A stretch of DNA of 64,000 nucleotides from Marinilabiliaceae bacterium JC017 (GCA_004296775.1 RHGE01000032.1:1-64000); one strand, 5' to 3'. Counted from the first letter of the stretch, positions 45,479-55,147 are shown. Program-made: numbers and translations. The notes: a model not told the origin generated them from the letters alone.

Positions 45479-48175
45479 ATGCTTGGGCTGAGCAAGATTT
45501 TTTTGACAACTACCCTTTGGGCGTACTTTCTAATCTCACCCCAGACAGCCAGAGCTCAGGAGGATAATCTTACGGCTCAAGATAATTTCGCAGAAACCGA
45601 TTCTACCAAGAAACATTCAGGGACAACATTTCTTATTGACACTGAGGTAACTTACGAGGCTCAAGATTCAATCTATTTTGCATTAGAACGTCAAAAAATG
45701 TACTTGTATGGCGATGCCAAACTGACTTATCAAGACTTGGTTTTAACCGCTCACACCATTGAGTTAGATCTTGACAGTAGTCTGGCCTATGCTTACGGAT
45801 CAACAGATACCCTTGGCAATGAGATTGGGCTACCTGTATTTAAAGACAAAAGTGGCGAATATACCATGCGCACTCTTAAATACAACTTTAAAACAGAGAA
45901 AGCGCTCATAAAACACATCGTAACGGAACAAGGAGAAGGATTTGTTATTGGTGACCGGGCAAAAAAAATTGAGGATAATACCTATTGTCTGAAAAACGGT
46001 AAATATACCACCTGTGATCACCACGACCACCCCCACTTTTACCTTAATCTAACAAAAGCCAAAGTCATTCCGGGAAAAAAAACAATAACAGGACCGGCCT
46101 ACCTCGTTGTTGAAGATGTTAAACTCCCTCTGGTCTTACCGTTTGCCATTATTCCTGCCACATCATCTTACAGCTCCGGCTTTATTGTTCCCTCATATGG
46201 AGAGGAGAGTAATCGCGGATACTTTCTAAGAGACGGGGGCTATTACTGGGCGGCCAGCGATTACTTTGACCTGAAGGCCACAGGTGATATCTATACCAAT
46301 GGATCCTGGGGAAGCCGTTTAGCGTCTAAATACAAAAAGCGTTACAAATATGGAGGAAATTTTGACCTTCAATACATTACTAACATTTTTAGCGAAAAAG
46401 ACTTACCGGATTACAGAAAATCGAAAGACTTTTCAGTATCATGGTCACACCGACAAGACACAAAAGCGAATCCATTTCAGACCTTTTCTGCGAGCGTGAA
46501 TTTCTCAACCAGCTCGTTTGACCAAAATAACGTTGGGAGCATCATCAACTCCGATCTTGTTTCAAGAAACACTAAACGATCGAGTATTTCCTACAGTAAG
46601 CGCTGGCCCACCGGTCCGTTTAACTTTTCTGCAAACATGATGCACTCTCAAAACAGTCTCGATAGCACAATTGACTTAACAATACCGGATCTCACCCTGA
46701 CAATGAACAGGATATATCCCTTTAAGAAGAAGAATAAAATTGGAAGTAAAGAAAATTGGTATGAAAAAATAAGCCTTTCATATACAGGAAACACCAAAAA
46801 CTATATCCACACAAGAGAAGAAGATCTAAGTTTCGATGGAAACAGTCTTACCAATGACTGGAAAAACGGTGTCAAACACTCAATTCCGGTAGCCATGAAC
46901 CTGAAGTTTCTCAAACACTTCACCCTATCCCCCAACTTCAATTATACGGAACGATGGTATTTTAAATCCACCACCAAAGAATGGGATGAAGAACAACAGA
47001 AAATTGTAGCAGCAGATACAACCTCAGGCTTTAACCGGGTTTATGACTATGGCTTCGGCGTTGGTACATCCACTAAGATATACACTTTCTTTACCCCCTG
47101 GCGCAAACTATTTGGCAATAAAGTTGAAGCGATTCGCCACGTAGCCACACCTTCGGTAAACTTCTCCTATCGACCTGATTTCGGAGACCCCAAATACGGC
47201 TACTACGATTACTTTGAATACTTTGACAAAGAACAAAAGGAAACCTTCAGACATGACTATTCATATTACGATGGTGCATTATATGGCGTCCCGGGACGAG
47301 GCAAATCAGGCTCCATGTCTTTAGGTCTGGGTAATACACTCGAAATGAAAGTAAAGAGCGACAGAGACACCACCGGGTTTAAAAAAATAAAAATACTCGA
47401 GAGTTTAAATTTCAATACCTCTTATAACTTTCTGGCTGACTCCATGCGCTGGAGTAACATTACCATGTCAGGAAGAACAAAAGTATTAGGAACCAACATC
47501 AACTTTGGAGCAAATTTTGATCCCTATGGTATTGACACCACCGCTACAGGTCAACCTATAAGAATCAACGAATCGGCATGGAATGCCAATGGTAAACTCT
47601 TACGGTTAGAAAGTGCCAATTTGAGTTTTGGAATCTCTTTTGGATCTGACAACTTTAAAAAGAAGGATAAAAAAGACAAACAGGAAAAAGAAGATACACC
47701 TCCTCCGGTTGATCCTTTGACAGATGCCATGCTTACTGAAGAACAAAGGCTCAACATGCAAAGCAAGGATTCCCAAAGAAATCTTAGCCTAAGCGATGAT
47801 GGTTATGCTAAATTTGAAATACCATGGGATATCTCATTGAATTACTCCATGAGAGTAATAAAAGATCAATTTAATAAAACCAAAATGGATTACGACTACA
47901 AGATAACTGCAGACATAAATCTGAATGGAAACCTATCATTAACCCCAAAATGGCGGATTAACTTTTCCACTGGATACAACCTGGAGACAAAATCCATTGC
48001 CCATACCAACATTGGTATTACGCGGGATTTGCACTGCTGGGGCATGCGATTCAATCTTGTACCGGTCGGCCGATATAAATCGTATTTCTTCTCTATTAAT
48101 GTTAATTCAAGCTTATTAAAAGACCTTAAATACGAAAAAAGAAATCACCCACGTGATAATCCCGGATTCTATTAA
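45479..48175 (+). CDS. lptD: LPS-assembly outer-membrane protein LptD-like
   Basis: Encodes 898 residues from the chosen ATG, which gives a signal peptide (MLGLSKIFLTTTLWAYFLIS ... ARAQ). Residues ~40-190 form an OstA/LptA-like beta-jellyroll (IYFALERQKMYLYGDAKLTY, LVLTAHTIELDLD). The remaining ~700 residues have the alternating strands of a large barrel, including YSSGFIVPSYGEE, with a Lys/Glu-rich low-complexity insert around 750-785. LptD inserts lipopolysaccharide into the outer leaflet. Length is greater than the E. coli protein (784) but usual for Bacteroidota. A perfect-looking terminator follows, so it is monocistronic. Confidence 0.9.
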   Translation: MLGLSKIFLTTTLWAYFLISPQTARAQEDNLTAQDNFAETDSTKKHSGTTFLIDTEVTYEAQDSIYFALERQKMYLYGDAKLTYQDLVLTAHTIELDLDSSLAYAYGSTDTLGNEIGLPVFKDKSGEYTMRTLKYNFKTEKALIKHIVTEQGEGFVIGDRAKKIEDNTYCLKNGKYTTCDHHDHPHFYLNLTKAKVIPGKKTITGPAYLVVEDVKLPLVLPFAIIPATSSYSSGFIVPSYGEESNRGYFLRDGGYYWAASDYFDLKATGDIYTNGSWGSRLASKYKKRYKYGGNFDLQYITNIFSEKDLPDYRKSKDFSVSWSHRQDTKANPFQTFSASVNFSTSSFDQNNVGSIINSDLVSRNTKRSSISYSKRWPTGPFNFSANMMHSQNSLDSTIDLTIPDLTLTMNRIYPFKKKNKIGSKENWYEKISLSYTGNTKNYIHTREEDLSFDGNSLTNDWKNGVKHSIPVAMNLKFLKHFTLSPNFNYTERWYFKSTTKEWDEEQQKIVAADTTSGFNRVYDYGFGVGTSTKIYTFFTPWRKLFGNKVEAIRHVATPSVNFSYRPDFGDPKYGYYDYFEYFDKEQKETFRHDYSYYDGALYGVPGRGKSGSMSLGLGNTLEMKVKSDRDTTGFKKIKILESLNFNTSYNFLADSMRWSNITMSGRTKVLGTNINFGANFDPYGIDTTATGQPIRINESAWNANGKLLRLESANLSFGISFGSDNFKKKDKKDKQEKEDTPPPVDPLTDAMLTEEQRLNMQSKDSQRNLSLSDDGYAKFEIPWDISLNYSMRVIKDQFNKTKMDYDYKITADINLNGNLSLTPKWRINFSTGYNLETKSIAHTNIGITRDLHCWGMRFNLVPVGRYKSYFFSINVNSSLLKDLKYEKRNHPRDNPGFY

Positions 48176-48196
48176 AAGAAAAACATCAACTAAAAA

Positions 48197-48234
48197 AGGA
48201 GGTAAGCAATTCAGCTTAACCTCCTTTTTTTTTA
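48197..48234 (+). terminator. Terminator of lptD
   Basis: Stem 'aaggaggtaagc'/'gcttaacctcctt' followed by nine T. It lies about 20 bases past the lptD stop. Confidence 0.9.
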
Positions 48235-48410
48235 AGAAAAACCTATTTTCATCTATATTAAACAACAATAGATTATTAAATTTGGAACAAGTTAGTCTGA
48301 TATTGGTTTACCCTACACCTTGGCAGCATTAATTAATTCACACCAATACTTAAGCTTTAACAACATAATGAGTTAAGTCAAAAACTTAACATCTGATTTA
48401 AAAAGAACCC

Positions 48411-48616
48411 TGTGTCTCTGTATCTCAGTGTTCGCAGCCTATTATCTAAAGAGATATATTTGAAAAACTGAAAAGGTGAGAATTTAAAAAATTGAGAGGG
48501 TGAAAATTTGAATCAAACATGTAAATTCAATTTACACATAGGATAATAAATTTTAAAAAAAAGAACTCTGCACTTCAGTATCTCTGTATTGCAGTCTATT
48601 ATCTAAATTTAATCAT
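48411..48616 (+). repeat. Upstream module shared with the TlpA-like gene leader
   Basis: Corresponds to 34535-34710: 'atatttgaaaaactgaaaag', 'gtgagaa', 'caaacatg.aaattca.ttt' and 'acaca.agga' in the same order, here with an added inner repeat ('gaaaaggtgagaattt' then 'gagggtgaaaatttg'). It runs right up to the ridA start codon. Confidence 0.7.
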
Positions 48617-48994
48617 ATGAAAAAGATTATTTCCACGTCCAAAGCTCCCGGAGCTATCGGCCCATACAGCCAGGCTATTGAAGTAAACGGAACACTTTAT
48701 ATTTCCGGACAAATACCAGTAAATCCGGCAACTGGTAAAATAGCAGATGGCGGTATTGCAGAACAAACACGTCAGGTAATGAATAACATTGGTGCTATCT
48801 TAGAAGAGGCCGGTTATTCCTATGCCGACGCAGTTAAATCAACCTGTCTACTGAGCGATATGACAAACTTTAAAGCCATGAATGAAGTTTACGGGGAGTA
48901 TTACAAAGAAAATCCACCTGCCCGTGCTGCTTTCGCTGTAAAAGAATTGCCACTTGGGGTAATGGTGGAAATCGAAACCATTGCCGTGAAATAA
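48617..48994 (+). CDS. ridA: RidA family enamine/imine deaminase
   Basis: Encodes 125 residues. The family signature is clear: APGAIGPYSQAI at the N-terminus, LYISGQIPVNPATG, NIGAILEEAG and the C-terminal PPARAAFAVKELPLG with the conserved Arg and the final VEIETIAV. RidA hydrolyses reactive 2-aminoacrylate and related enamines formed by PLP enzymes. Length is exactly that of the family (about 124-128). It is a single gene ending in a bidirectional terminator shared with rplI. Confidence 0.97.
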   Translation: MKKIISTSKAPGAIGPYSQAIEVNGTLYISGQIPVNPATGKIADGGIAEQTRQVMNNIGAILEEAGYSYADAVKSTCLLSDMTNFKAMNEVYGEYYKENPPARAAFAVKELPLGVMVEIETIAVK

Positions 48995-49014
48995 AAAAAA
49001 ACTTTAAAGGCATT

Positions 49015-49046
49015 AAAAAAGCCATCTGCAATGCAGATGGCTTTTT
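49015..49046. terminator. Bidirectional terminator between ridA and rplI
   Basis: Ten-base stem 'gccatctgca'/'tgcagatggc' with A-run on the left and T-run on the right, so it can stop both converging transcripts. Confidence 0.95.
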
Positions 49047-49093
49047 ATGTTTGTTTGAAAAACGTATTCTGTAATTTATCCGATAATTTTTAA

Positions 49094-49540
49094 TTATTCT
49101 GCTACAACCTCAATTGAGATTTCAACCTTCACTTCTTTGTGTAGTTTCACTGTAGCAGTGTATTTACCAAGTTCTTTAACCTGATCTTCTTTAATGGCAA
49201 TATGTTTACGCTCGATAGTGAAACCCTCTTTACCAAGAGCTTCAGCAATCTGAATAGTATTCACAGAACCAAAGATTTTTCCTGTAGAACTTGCTTTTGC
49301 TCCAATCGTAATCGATTTTCCTTCCAGCTGCTTAGCCAACTCAAGAGCATCATTCTTGATTTTCTCTTCTTTATGCGCCCTTTGCTTTACATTTTCAGCA
49401 TGTACTTTTTTAGCAGAAGAGGTAGCCAAAACAGCATATCCTTTAGGGATAAGGAAATTGCGACCATAACCAGGTTTAACAGTTACAATGTCATTTCTGT
49501 GGCCAAGATTTGCGATATCTTCTTTCAATATTACTTCCAT
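49094..49540 (-). CDS. rplI: 50S ribosomal protein L9
   Basis: Encodes 148 residues. The N-terminal domain has the L9 signature (MEVILKEDIANLGHRNDIVTVKPGYGRN split across residues 1-28, then FLIPKGYAVLAT). A long central helix and a C-terminal domain (GKIFGSVNTIQIAEAL) follow. Usual length is 147-150. It is the last gene of the rpsF-rpsR-rplI operon, 19 bases after rpsR. Confidence 0.98.
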   Translation of the reverse strand: MEVILKEDIANLGHRNDIVTVKPGYGRNFLIPKGYAVLATSSAKKVHAENVKQRAHKEEKIKNDALELAKQLEGKSITIGAKASSTGKIFGSVNTIQIAEALGKEGFTIERKHIAIKEDQVKELGKYTATVKLHKEVKVEISIEVVAE

Positions 49541-49559
49541 CGTAATTCCTCCTTAATTA

Positions 49560-49829
49560 TTATTTCATCAAATCGGTTACGTAAGGCAACAAGGCCAAAT
49601 GACGTGCTCTCTTAACTGCCTGAGATACTTTTCTTTGATATTTCAAAGAAGTACCAGTCAAACGACGAGGCAAAATTTTCCCTTGCTCGTTTAAGAACTT
49701 CTTAAGAAATTCAGGATCTTTATAATCCACATACTTAATTTTGTTCTTTTTAAAACGGCAGTACTTCTTCTTTTTAATCTCAACCGATGGAGGAGTTAAA
49801 TATCTGATTTCTGATTGATTCTGAGCCAT
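49560..49829 (-). CDS. rpsR: 30S ribosomal protein S18
   Basis: Encodes 89 residues with the S18 core: [19 protein letters not shown], then [18 protein letters not shown] and the ending [15 protein letters not shown]18 binds 16S rRNA next to S6 on the platform of the small subunit, in agreement with its place three bases after rpsF. Confidence 0.98.
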   Translation of the reverse strand: MAQNQSEIRYLTPPSVEIKKKKYCRFKKNKIKYVDYKDPEFLKKFLNEQGKILPRRLTGTSLKYQRKVSQAVKRARHLALLPYVTDLMK

Positions 49830-49832
49830 GGC

Positions 49833-50183
49833 TTAGTTCTCCTTTCCTTGTTTTTTGTTAGCACTTCTTCTTTTTTCACTGTACTGGACATGGTATTTAT
49901 CCATTCTAAAGGTCAAAAAGCGAATAACGCGTTCGTCCCTGCGATAAATAGTTTCCAGCTTGTCAATGAAACTTGGTTCGGCTTTAAATTCGAACAACTG
50001 GTAAAAACCGGTCGACTTCTTTTGAATAGGGTAAGCCAATTTGCGGAGGCCCCAATTCTCTTGGTTTACCATTTCACCTCCATGCTCGACAATCAGTTCC
50101 TTGAACTTGTCTACCGCTTCCTTCATCTGAACCTCAGACAAAACGGGAGTTAAAATGAAAACGGTTTCGTACTGATTCAACAT
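49833..50183 (-). CDS. rpsF: 30S ribosomal protein S6
   Basis: Encodes 116 residues with the S6 fold motifs ([40 protein letters not shown]) and a Lys/Arg-rich tail. It is the first gene of the rpsF-rpsR-rplI operon, directly behind the best Bacteroidota-type promoter in this window. Confidence 0.98.
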   Translation of the reverse strand: MLNQYETVFILTPVLSEVQMKEAVDKFKELIVEHGGEMVNQENWGLRKLAYPIQKKSTGFYQLFEFKAEPSFIDKLETIYRRDERVIRFLTFRMDKYHVQYSEKRRSANKKQGKEN

Positions 50184-50220
50184 ATTTCCTTAATTTTTAA
50201 AGGTTTTATTTATTGAGGCG

Positions 50221-50251
50221 CAAATTTAGAAATAAAATGTCTCAAATCAAA
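50221..50251 (-). promoter_or_regulatory. Promoter of the rpsF operon
   Basis: On the minus strand TTTG (50251-50248), 19 bases, then TAAATTTG (50228-50221). This fits the two-part Bacteroidota consensus TTTG-N19-21-TAnnTTTG exactly. The rpsF start codon is about 38 bases downstream. Confidence 0.85.
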
Positions 50252-50364
50252 CTCCTTCTCTTTTAAATTGCGGAATAACTAAAAGAATCTAACCTTAGTT
50301 TACCTATTTTAAAGAGCAAGAAGTAAAATGATCTCTTCTAAACATACGCATCTTCAATTCGATA

Positions 50365-50406
50365 TAAAAAACCGCATCAGAGAAAAGCCTCCCCAATGCG
50401 GTTTTT
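50365..50406 (-). terminator. Terminator of the NfnAB/DHOD-like operon
   Basis: Arms 'aaaaaccgcat' and 'atgcggttttt' around an 18-base loop, giving a U-rich end on the minus strand. It lies 14 bases past the stop of the dihydroorotate dehydrogenase-like gene. Confidence 0.85.
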
Positions 50407-50419
50407 AGCATTTACTCTC

Positions 50420-51418
50420 TTATAACTTCACTGCATGATCAGAGAAGTATTTCATAAACTGAACGCGCTCAAAAACTTCCGGACAATCCGATTCCTTTTG
50501 ACTCATTTGTCCTTTGAAATCATTTAATGAATTGAAGCCGCGACGCTCCATCCACGCTTCCATCTCTTTTATTATACTACCAATAATTTCCGGCCCATTC
50601 TTATAGATGGCAGAAACTACTTCAACACTAGCTGCTCCTACCATAACCATTTTAATAAGGGTAGTAGCATCATGAACTCCGGTTGAAGCAATTAAATCAC
50701 ATCCTACCTTATCAGCCATAATAGATATCCACCGCAATGACATACCGTATTCATCATTGGATGAATACACATTTCGAGTGGTAAACTGGTCGGTTTCAAT
50801 ATCAAAATCAACAGAGGTGAACCGGTTGAATAACACAATTCCTTCAACACCACTGTAGGATAAACGACTAATTACATTGGCCATATTGGTGAAATAGGGT
50901 GCCACTTTCAATCCAACCGGAATGGAAATATGATCTTTAATGCGTTTAGCTATGTCAAAATAAATCTTTTCAATTTTCTCACTATTGGCATGCACATCGG
51001 AAGGAAGCTTAAATATATTCAATTCTAAAGCATCCGCTCCGGCTTTTTCAATGCGCTTGGCATAGGAAATCCATTCACTACTCGAAGAGCAATTAATGCT
51101 GCCAATAATTGGCACATCAACTTTACTTTTCGCTTCATGAATAAGCGATACATAATTATCAAGAACATCTCTTTTTACCTGATAGTCATAATAATCAAAG
51201 AACTCCATATTATTCTCATCAGCTCCTAATTGTTGATTGACAGTATTATCCGCTTCAGAAAGAATCTCTTCCTCAAAAACAGATTTCAAAACGATGGCAC
51301 CAGCCCCGTTGTCAGCCAACTTTTTAATTCCGCCTATTGTAGAGGCGAGACCTGAACTTCCGACAATTATCGGATTCTTCACAGGTAGTCCAAAGAATGT
51401 AGTTGATAAATCTTTCAT
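50420..51418 (-). CDS. Dihydroorotate dehydrogenase-like flavoprotein
   Basis: Encodes 332 residues from MKDLSTTFFGLPVKNPIIVGSS; the longer frame to 51490 would add 24 residues that overlap the preceding gene and do not match the family. The fold is a TIM barrel of the DHOD class, with FMN-binding segments NPIIVGSSGLAS, IIGSINCSSSSEW, LELNIF, VGLKVAPYF and LIASTGVHDATT. It belongs to the group annotated only as dihydroorotate dehydrogenase-like, so oxidation of dihydroorotate is not assured. It is the third gene behind an NfnAB-like pair. The first gene of that set encodes a PyrK-type electron-transfer protein, which could serve this enzyme as partner (inference). Confidence 0.88.
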   Translation of the reverse strand: MKDLSTTFFGLPVKNPIIVGSSGLASTIGGIKKLADNGAGAIVLKSVFEEEILSEADNTVNQQLGADENNMEFFDYYDYQVKRDVLDNYVSLIHEAKSKVDVPIIGSINCSSSSEWISYAKRIEKAGADALELNIFKLPSDVHANSEKIEKIYFDIAKRIKDHISIPVGLKVAPYFTNMANVISRLSYSGVEGIVLFNRFTSVDFDIETDQFTTRNVYSSNDEYGMSLRWISIMADKVGCDLIASTGVHDATTLIKMVMVGAASVEVVSAIYKNGPEIIGSIIKEMEAWMERRGFNSLNDFKGQMSQKESDCPEVFERVQFMKYFSDHAVKL

Positions 51419-51431
51419 TGTGATGAGTTTT

Positions 51432-52916
51432 TTAGTTTTTTGTTTTATTACTGATATACTCATGCATTGAAGCTGCAGCTCGACGACCATCGCCCATGGC
51501 CAGAATCACGGTTGCTCCTCCCCTCACAATATCACCTCCGGCAAACAAATCCGGGATAGACGATTGAAATGTATCCTCATTAACTACAATGGTTCCCCAA
51601 CGCGTCACTTCCAGCTCGGGTAATGAATCCGGAATAAGTGGATTTGGTGATACACCAACACTAACCACCACGGTATCCACATCAATAAGATATTCTGATC
51701 CTTCCAATGGAATAGGACGACGACGGCCACTGGCATCAGGTTCTCCCAATTCCATTTTTTGAACTTTCATCTGTTTCACCCGTCCTTTTTCATCTGCGAA
51801 ATACTCTACCGGATTACATAAATTTAAAAATTCAACGCCTTCTTCCTGTGCGTGTTTAACCTCTTCTTTTCGTGCAGGCATCTCCTCAATGGATCTACGA
51901 TAAATTATCATCGCTCTGTCAGCCCCCAAACGGCGTGCTGTCCGAACGGAGTCCATAGCCGTATTACCGCCTCCAATAACAGCTACACGCTTACCACTAA
52001 TAATTGGTGTATCTGTTTCCGGATTTGCAGCATCCATCAGGTTAACCCGGGTCAGGTATTCGTTAGAACTTAAAATCCCAATGTAGTTTTCTCCCGGAAT
52101 TCCCATAAAACGAGGTAATCCGGCTCCACTTCCGGTAAAAAAGCCTTGAAAACCCTCTTCACGTAAATCATCAATAGAGGCCGTCCGTCCGACAATAAAA
52201 TTGGTCACAAACTTCACCCCTATTTTCCGAAGATTCTCAATCTCTACATCTACAATGTGATTTGGTAAACGGAATTCAGGAATACCATATTTCAACACAC
52301 CCCCAATTTCATGTAACGCCTCAAAAACCGTTACATCATAACCTAATTTGGCCATTTCACCGGCAAAAGTCAAACTCGCCGGTCCTGCTCCAATACAGGC
52401 TACCTTAATATTATTAGATGGCGCAGTTTCAGGTACAGAAAAATGACCCGATTCCCTTTCATAGTCAGCTGCAAAACGCTCAAGATGCCCAATGGCAATA
52501 GGATCCTGATTCAATTTTTGCGTATAGAAACATTGCGCTTCACATTGTTTCTCCTGTGGACAAACGCGCCCGCAAACAGCTGGTAAAGTACTGCTTTCTT
52601 TTAATACTTTGGCCGCTTCCAGGAATTCACGCTGTTCGATCCGTTTAACAAACTTGGGTATATTAATTTCCACCGGACAACCAGTGATACAGGTAGGATT
52701 GGGGCAATCCAAACAACGGGTTGCCTCTTTCACAGCCTCTTCAATATTCAATCCTCGGTTTACTTCTATATAAGAGTGTGTTCTTTCATTCGGATCAGCT
52801 TCTGTCATCTTAACCCGGGGAATCGCTGTGCGTTCTTTATTCTTCTTTTTCCCTCTTAATTCAACGCGCCAGGCTTGCTCCCTTTGTTCTTTCAAATATT
52901 CTTTTGATACAGACAT
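51432..52916 (-). CDS. NfnB/GltD-like NADPH-dependent flavoprotein subunit
   Basis: Encodes 494 residues. The N-terminal cysteine region (CLDCPNPTCITGCP at ~70, then CGRVCPQEKQCEAQC at ~115) binds two [4Fe-4S] clusters. The FAD site CIGAGPASLTFAGE is at ~173 and the NADP site VIGGGNTAMDSVRTARR at ~310. Databases often label this group 'glutamate synthase small subunit' or GltA. But its position, five bases after an NfnA/PyrK-like gene and without a large GltB gene nearby, fits the NADH-dependent reduced ferredoxin:NADP+ oxidoreductase NfnAB better. This enzyme bifurcates electrons between NADPH, NAD and ferredoxin in anaerobes. Distinguishing the two needs biochemical or phylogenetic data. 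Confidence 0.9.
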   Translation of the reverse strand: MSVSKEYLKEQREQAWRVELRGKKKNKERTAIPRVKMTEADPNERTHSYIEVNRGLNIEEAVKEATRCLDCPNPTCITGCPVEINIPKFVKRIEQREFLEAAKVLKESSTLPAVCGRVCPQEKQCEAQCFYTQKLNQDPIAIGHLERFAADYERESGHFSVPETAPSNNIKVACIGAGPASLTFAGEMAKLGYDVTVFEALHEIGGVLKYGIPEFRLPNHIVDVEIENLRKIGVKFVTNFIVGRTASIDDLREEGFQGFFTGSGAGLPRFMGIPGENYIGILSSNEYLTRVNLMDAANPETDTPIISGKRVAVIGGGNTAMDSVRTARRLGADRAMIIYRRSIEEMPARKEEVKHAQEEGVEFLNLCNPVEYFADEKGRVKQMKVQKMELGEPDASGRRRPIPLEGSEYLIDVDTVVVSVGVSPNPLIPDSLPELEVTRWGTIVVNEDTFQSSIPDLFAGGDIVRGGATVILAMGDGRRAAASMHEYISNKTKN

Positions 52917-52921
52917 GACAA

Positions 52922-53752
52922 TTATTTTTTCGTTTTATTCAGAAAGTCCTGATTGGCTTGTTGTTCAACTTCCTTATAGCCATTAAGACGGAGCAACATT
53001 TCATCAAAGTCAACCTCATGAGCATTAAACTCCGGTCCATCCACACAAACAAATTTTGTCTTACCTGCAACGGTAATCCGACAAGCGCCACACATACCAG
53101 TACCATCTACCATAATGGTATTCAAACTGGCAATAGTCGGTATATCATACTTTTTAGTGGTTAAGGCCGCAAATTTCATCATAATTGCAGGTCCAATCAC
53201 CACAGACATATCCACTTTTTCACGATTAACAACCTCTTCAATTCCATCGGTTACCAATCCTTTTTTTCCATACGAGCCATCATCGGTCATGATAACTACC
53301 TCGTCGGAATACTGTCGAATCTGATCTTCCAGAATAATCAAATCCTTAGAGCGGGCAGCCAGAATAGTTATCACCTTGTTTCCAGCTTTTTTGTATGCTT
53401 CTACAATAGGTAACAACGGCGCCACTCCCACGCCACCGCCGCAGGCCAATACAGTACCTTCTTTCTCAATGTGTGTTGCCTGTCCTAATGGACCTACCAC
53501 ATCGGTAATGCAATCACCCACTTCCAATTCAGCCAGTTTACGAGATGAAACACCTACCCGTTGAACCACCAAAGTTATTGTTCCTTTAACCGGATCGGCA
53601 GCCGCAATGGTTAATGGAATGCGTTCGCCTTTTTCTCCAACTTTAATGATTACAAAATGACCGGCACGTCGCGCTTTTGCTATCCGGGGAGCTTCTACGT
53701 CAAGCCTGACAACGTTGTCTGAGAAAAACTCCTTGTCAACAATCTTGTTCAT
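52922..53752 (-). CDS. NfnA/PyrK-like FAD/NAD-binding [2Fe-2S] subunit
   Basis: Encodes 276 residues of the ferredoxin reductase type. It has an N-terminal FAD domain (~1-95), an NAD domain beginning ACGGGVGVAPLLPIVEAYKK (~105-200) and a C-terminal [2Fe-2S] site with Cys in GTGMCGACRITV and KFVCVDGPEF. Length and order match the alpha subunit of NfnAB and also the PyrK partner of DHOD type B. First gene of a three-gene operon: this protein, the NfnB-like subunit, then a DHOD-like flavoprotein. No clear promoter was found upstream. Confidence 0.9.
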   Translation of the reverse strand: MNKIVDKEFFSDNVVRLDVEAPRIAKARRAGHFVIIKVGEKGERIPLTIAAADPVKGTITLVVQRVGVSSRKLAELEVGDCITDVVGPLGQATHIEKEGTVLACGGGVGVAPLLPIVEAYKKAGNKVITILAARSKDLIILEDQIRQYSDEVVIMTDDGSYGKKGLVTDGIEEVVNREKVDMSVVIGPAIMMKFAALTTKKYDIPTIASLNTIMVDGTGMCGACRITVAGKTKFVCVDGPEFNAHEVDFDEMLLRLNGYKEVEQQANQDFLNKTKK

Positions 53753-54300
53753 TTGTTCTTTATTTTTAGTATTTTCAGAAACGTTTCAATCCATCTGATT
53801 GACTCATTTCCGATACCACTACCATCTTTTTATTATAATAATAGGGTTTGCGTTTTAACTGAGCTATTGATTTAATTAGTAACTGACATTTCCCATATAT
53901 ATTTTAAAGCCTATAAAGCTTGCTCTGCAAGCATTTTACCAACCGTGAATTTACCGAATTGCTTTTCGATGAAAAGCTCATGAAACCACACAGTGGTTTA
54001 AAATTCGTTCAATTAGTATAATTCGCGGTAAAAACAATAGTAAATGTAATTCACTCATAATCAAACATCACTTCTCTGGTATTTTTGATATACGCCTAAA
54101 AATTAGTCTTTTATAAGACATGAAAAACATCAGTTAGTAATTGATTATTCTCCGCTGCTTATTTTAATGAATTTTAGAACGCTAAAATTATTAATATATC
54201 CCATTGCAACTACTGATTTTCGTTATTGATTGGCTATTTACAAGCGGTCTAAATTATTCAATTATTTTCTAATTCAATGGATATATCCCAAATGGATGTA
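53753..54300. other. Divergent intergenic region with a hairpin chain
   Basis: About 630 bases between the NfnA-like and flavin reductase-rubredoxin genes, with no gene. At 53930-54032 it contains three successive small hairpins ('gcttgctctgcaagc', 'gcttttcgatgaaaagc', 'aaaccacacagtggttt') ending in 'attcgcggt', related in style to 3765-3985. The rest is AT-rich; it must contain promoters for both directions. Confidence 0.6.
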
Positions 54301-54308
54301 TAATTTTG
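54301..54308 (+). promoter_or_regulatory. Promoter -7 element of the flavin reductase-rubredoxin gene
   Basis: TAATTTTG matches TAnnTTTG about 75 bases before the start codon. No TTTG at the -33 position. It probably serves the rubrerythrin gene as well, since only 62 bases separate the two genes. Confidence 0.5.
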
Positions 54309-54380
54309 GTAATGCATTACGTTTTTACAGATGATTTCCCTAATCACTCCTTGTTTTAACCATAACTTAAAGACTAAATC

Positions 54381-55085
54381 ATGAATATCGAAGCATTTTT
54401 TAAGGTAACCTATGGCCTGTACATTGTTTCTTCATCACATGAGAAAAAAAACAATGGCTATATCGCCAATACTGTTTTCCAAGTAACCGCTGAACCACCA
54501 CAATTAGCCATAAGTTGCAACAAAGACAACTTAACGTCGGAAATCATTAATAAATCGGGTTTTTTCTCCGTTTCGGTATTAAACCAGGAAACCAAACCGG
54601 AAACCATTGGCTTATTTGGGTATAACAGTGGAAAGAATAAAAACAAATTCGAAACCATTGATTATTTCACTACGGATAACAAAACACCTGTTGTCACGGA
54701 AGATTGCATTGCCTGGTTTGAATGCAAAGTGATAAATAAAGTAGATGTCGGGTCACACATCCTATTCATCGGAGAAATAATCAATAACGACTTAATCGAC
54801 TCAGAAGCTTCTCCCCTGACTTATGCCTACTACAGAGATATTAAGAAAGGCATGGCTCCCAAGAATGCCCCAACCTACATTGACAAAGAAAAATTATCTA
54901 AGAAAGAAAAAACTGTTTCCCCTGAATTAAAAAAATACCGTTGCCTGGCCTGTGGTTACATTTACGATCCGGCCATAGGCGATAAGGAACATGGCATAGA
55001 ACCGGGAACACCATTTACTGACCTCCCTGAGGATTGGGTTTGCCCTGTTTGTGGTTCCCCTAAAACCATGTTTGAAGAATTATAG
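54381..55085 (+). CDS. hrb: Flavin reductase-rubredoxin fusion (high molecular weight rubredoxin)
   Basis: Encodes 234 residues. Residues 1-~155 form a flavin reductase-like FMN-binding domain ([41 protein letters not shown]). Residues ~185-234 are rubredoxin with iron ligands in [10 protein letters not shown] and CPVCGSPK. This fusion is known from anaerobes, where it passes electrons from NAD(P)H to flavodiiron or rubrerythrin-type oxygen and peroxide reductases. The next gene encodes rubrerythrin, so the two form a peroxide/oxygen detoxification unit. Confidence 0.93.
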   Translation: MNIEAFFKVTYGLYIVSSSHEKKNNGYIANTVFQVTAEPPQLAISCNKDNLTSEIINKSGFFSVSVLNQETKPETIGLFGYNSGKNKNKFETIDYFTTDNKTPVVTEDCIAWFECKVINKVDVGSHILFIGEIINNDLIDSEASPLTYAYYRDIKKGMAPKNAPTYIDKEKLSKKEKTVSPELKKYRCLACGYIYDPAIGDKEHGIEPGTPFTDLPEDWVCPVCGSPKTMFEEL

Positions 55086-55147
55086 AATCAATCAAGTCTA
55101 TGATAAAAAAACCAGATAACTAATCAATTAAAACAAATTATTAAAAC

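Noticed and set aside
51419-51490. Longer start for the DHOD-like protein
   Set aside because: The extra 24 residues overlap the NfnB-like gene and do not resemble the family N-terminus, which starts at the next Met.
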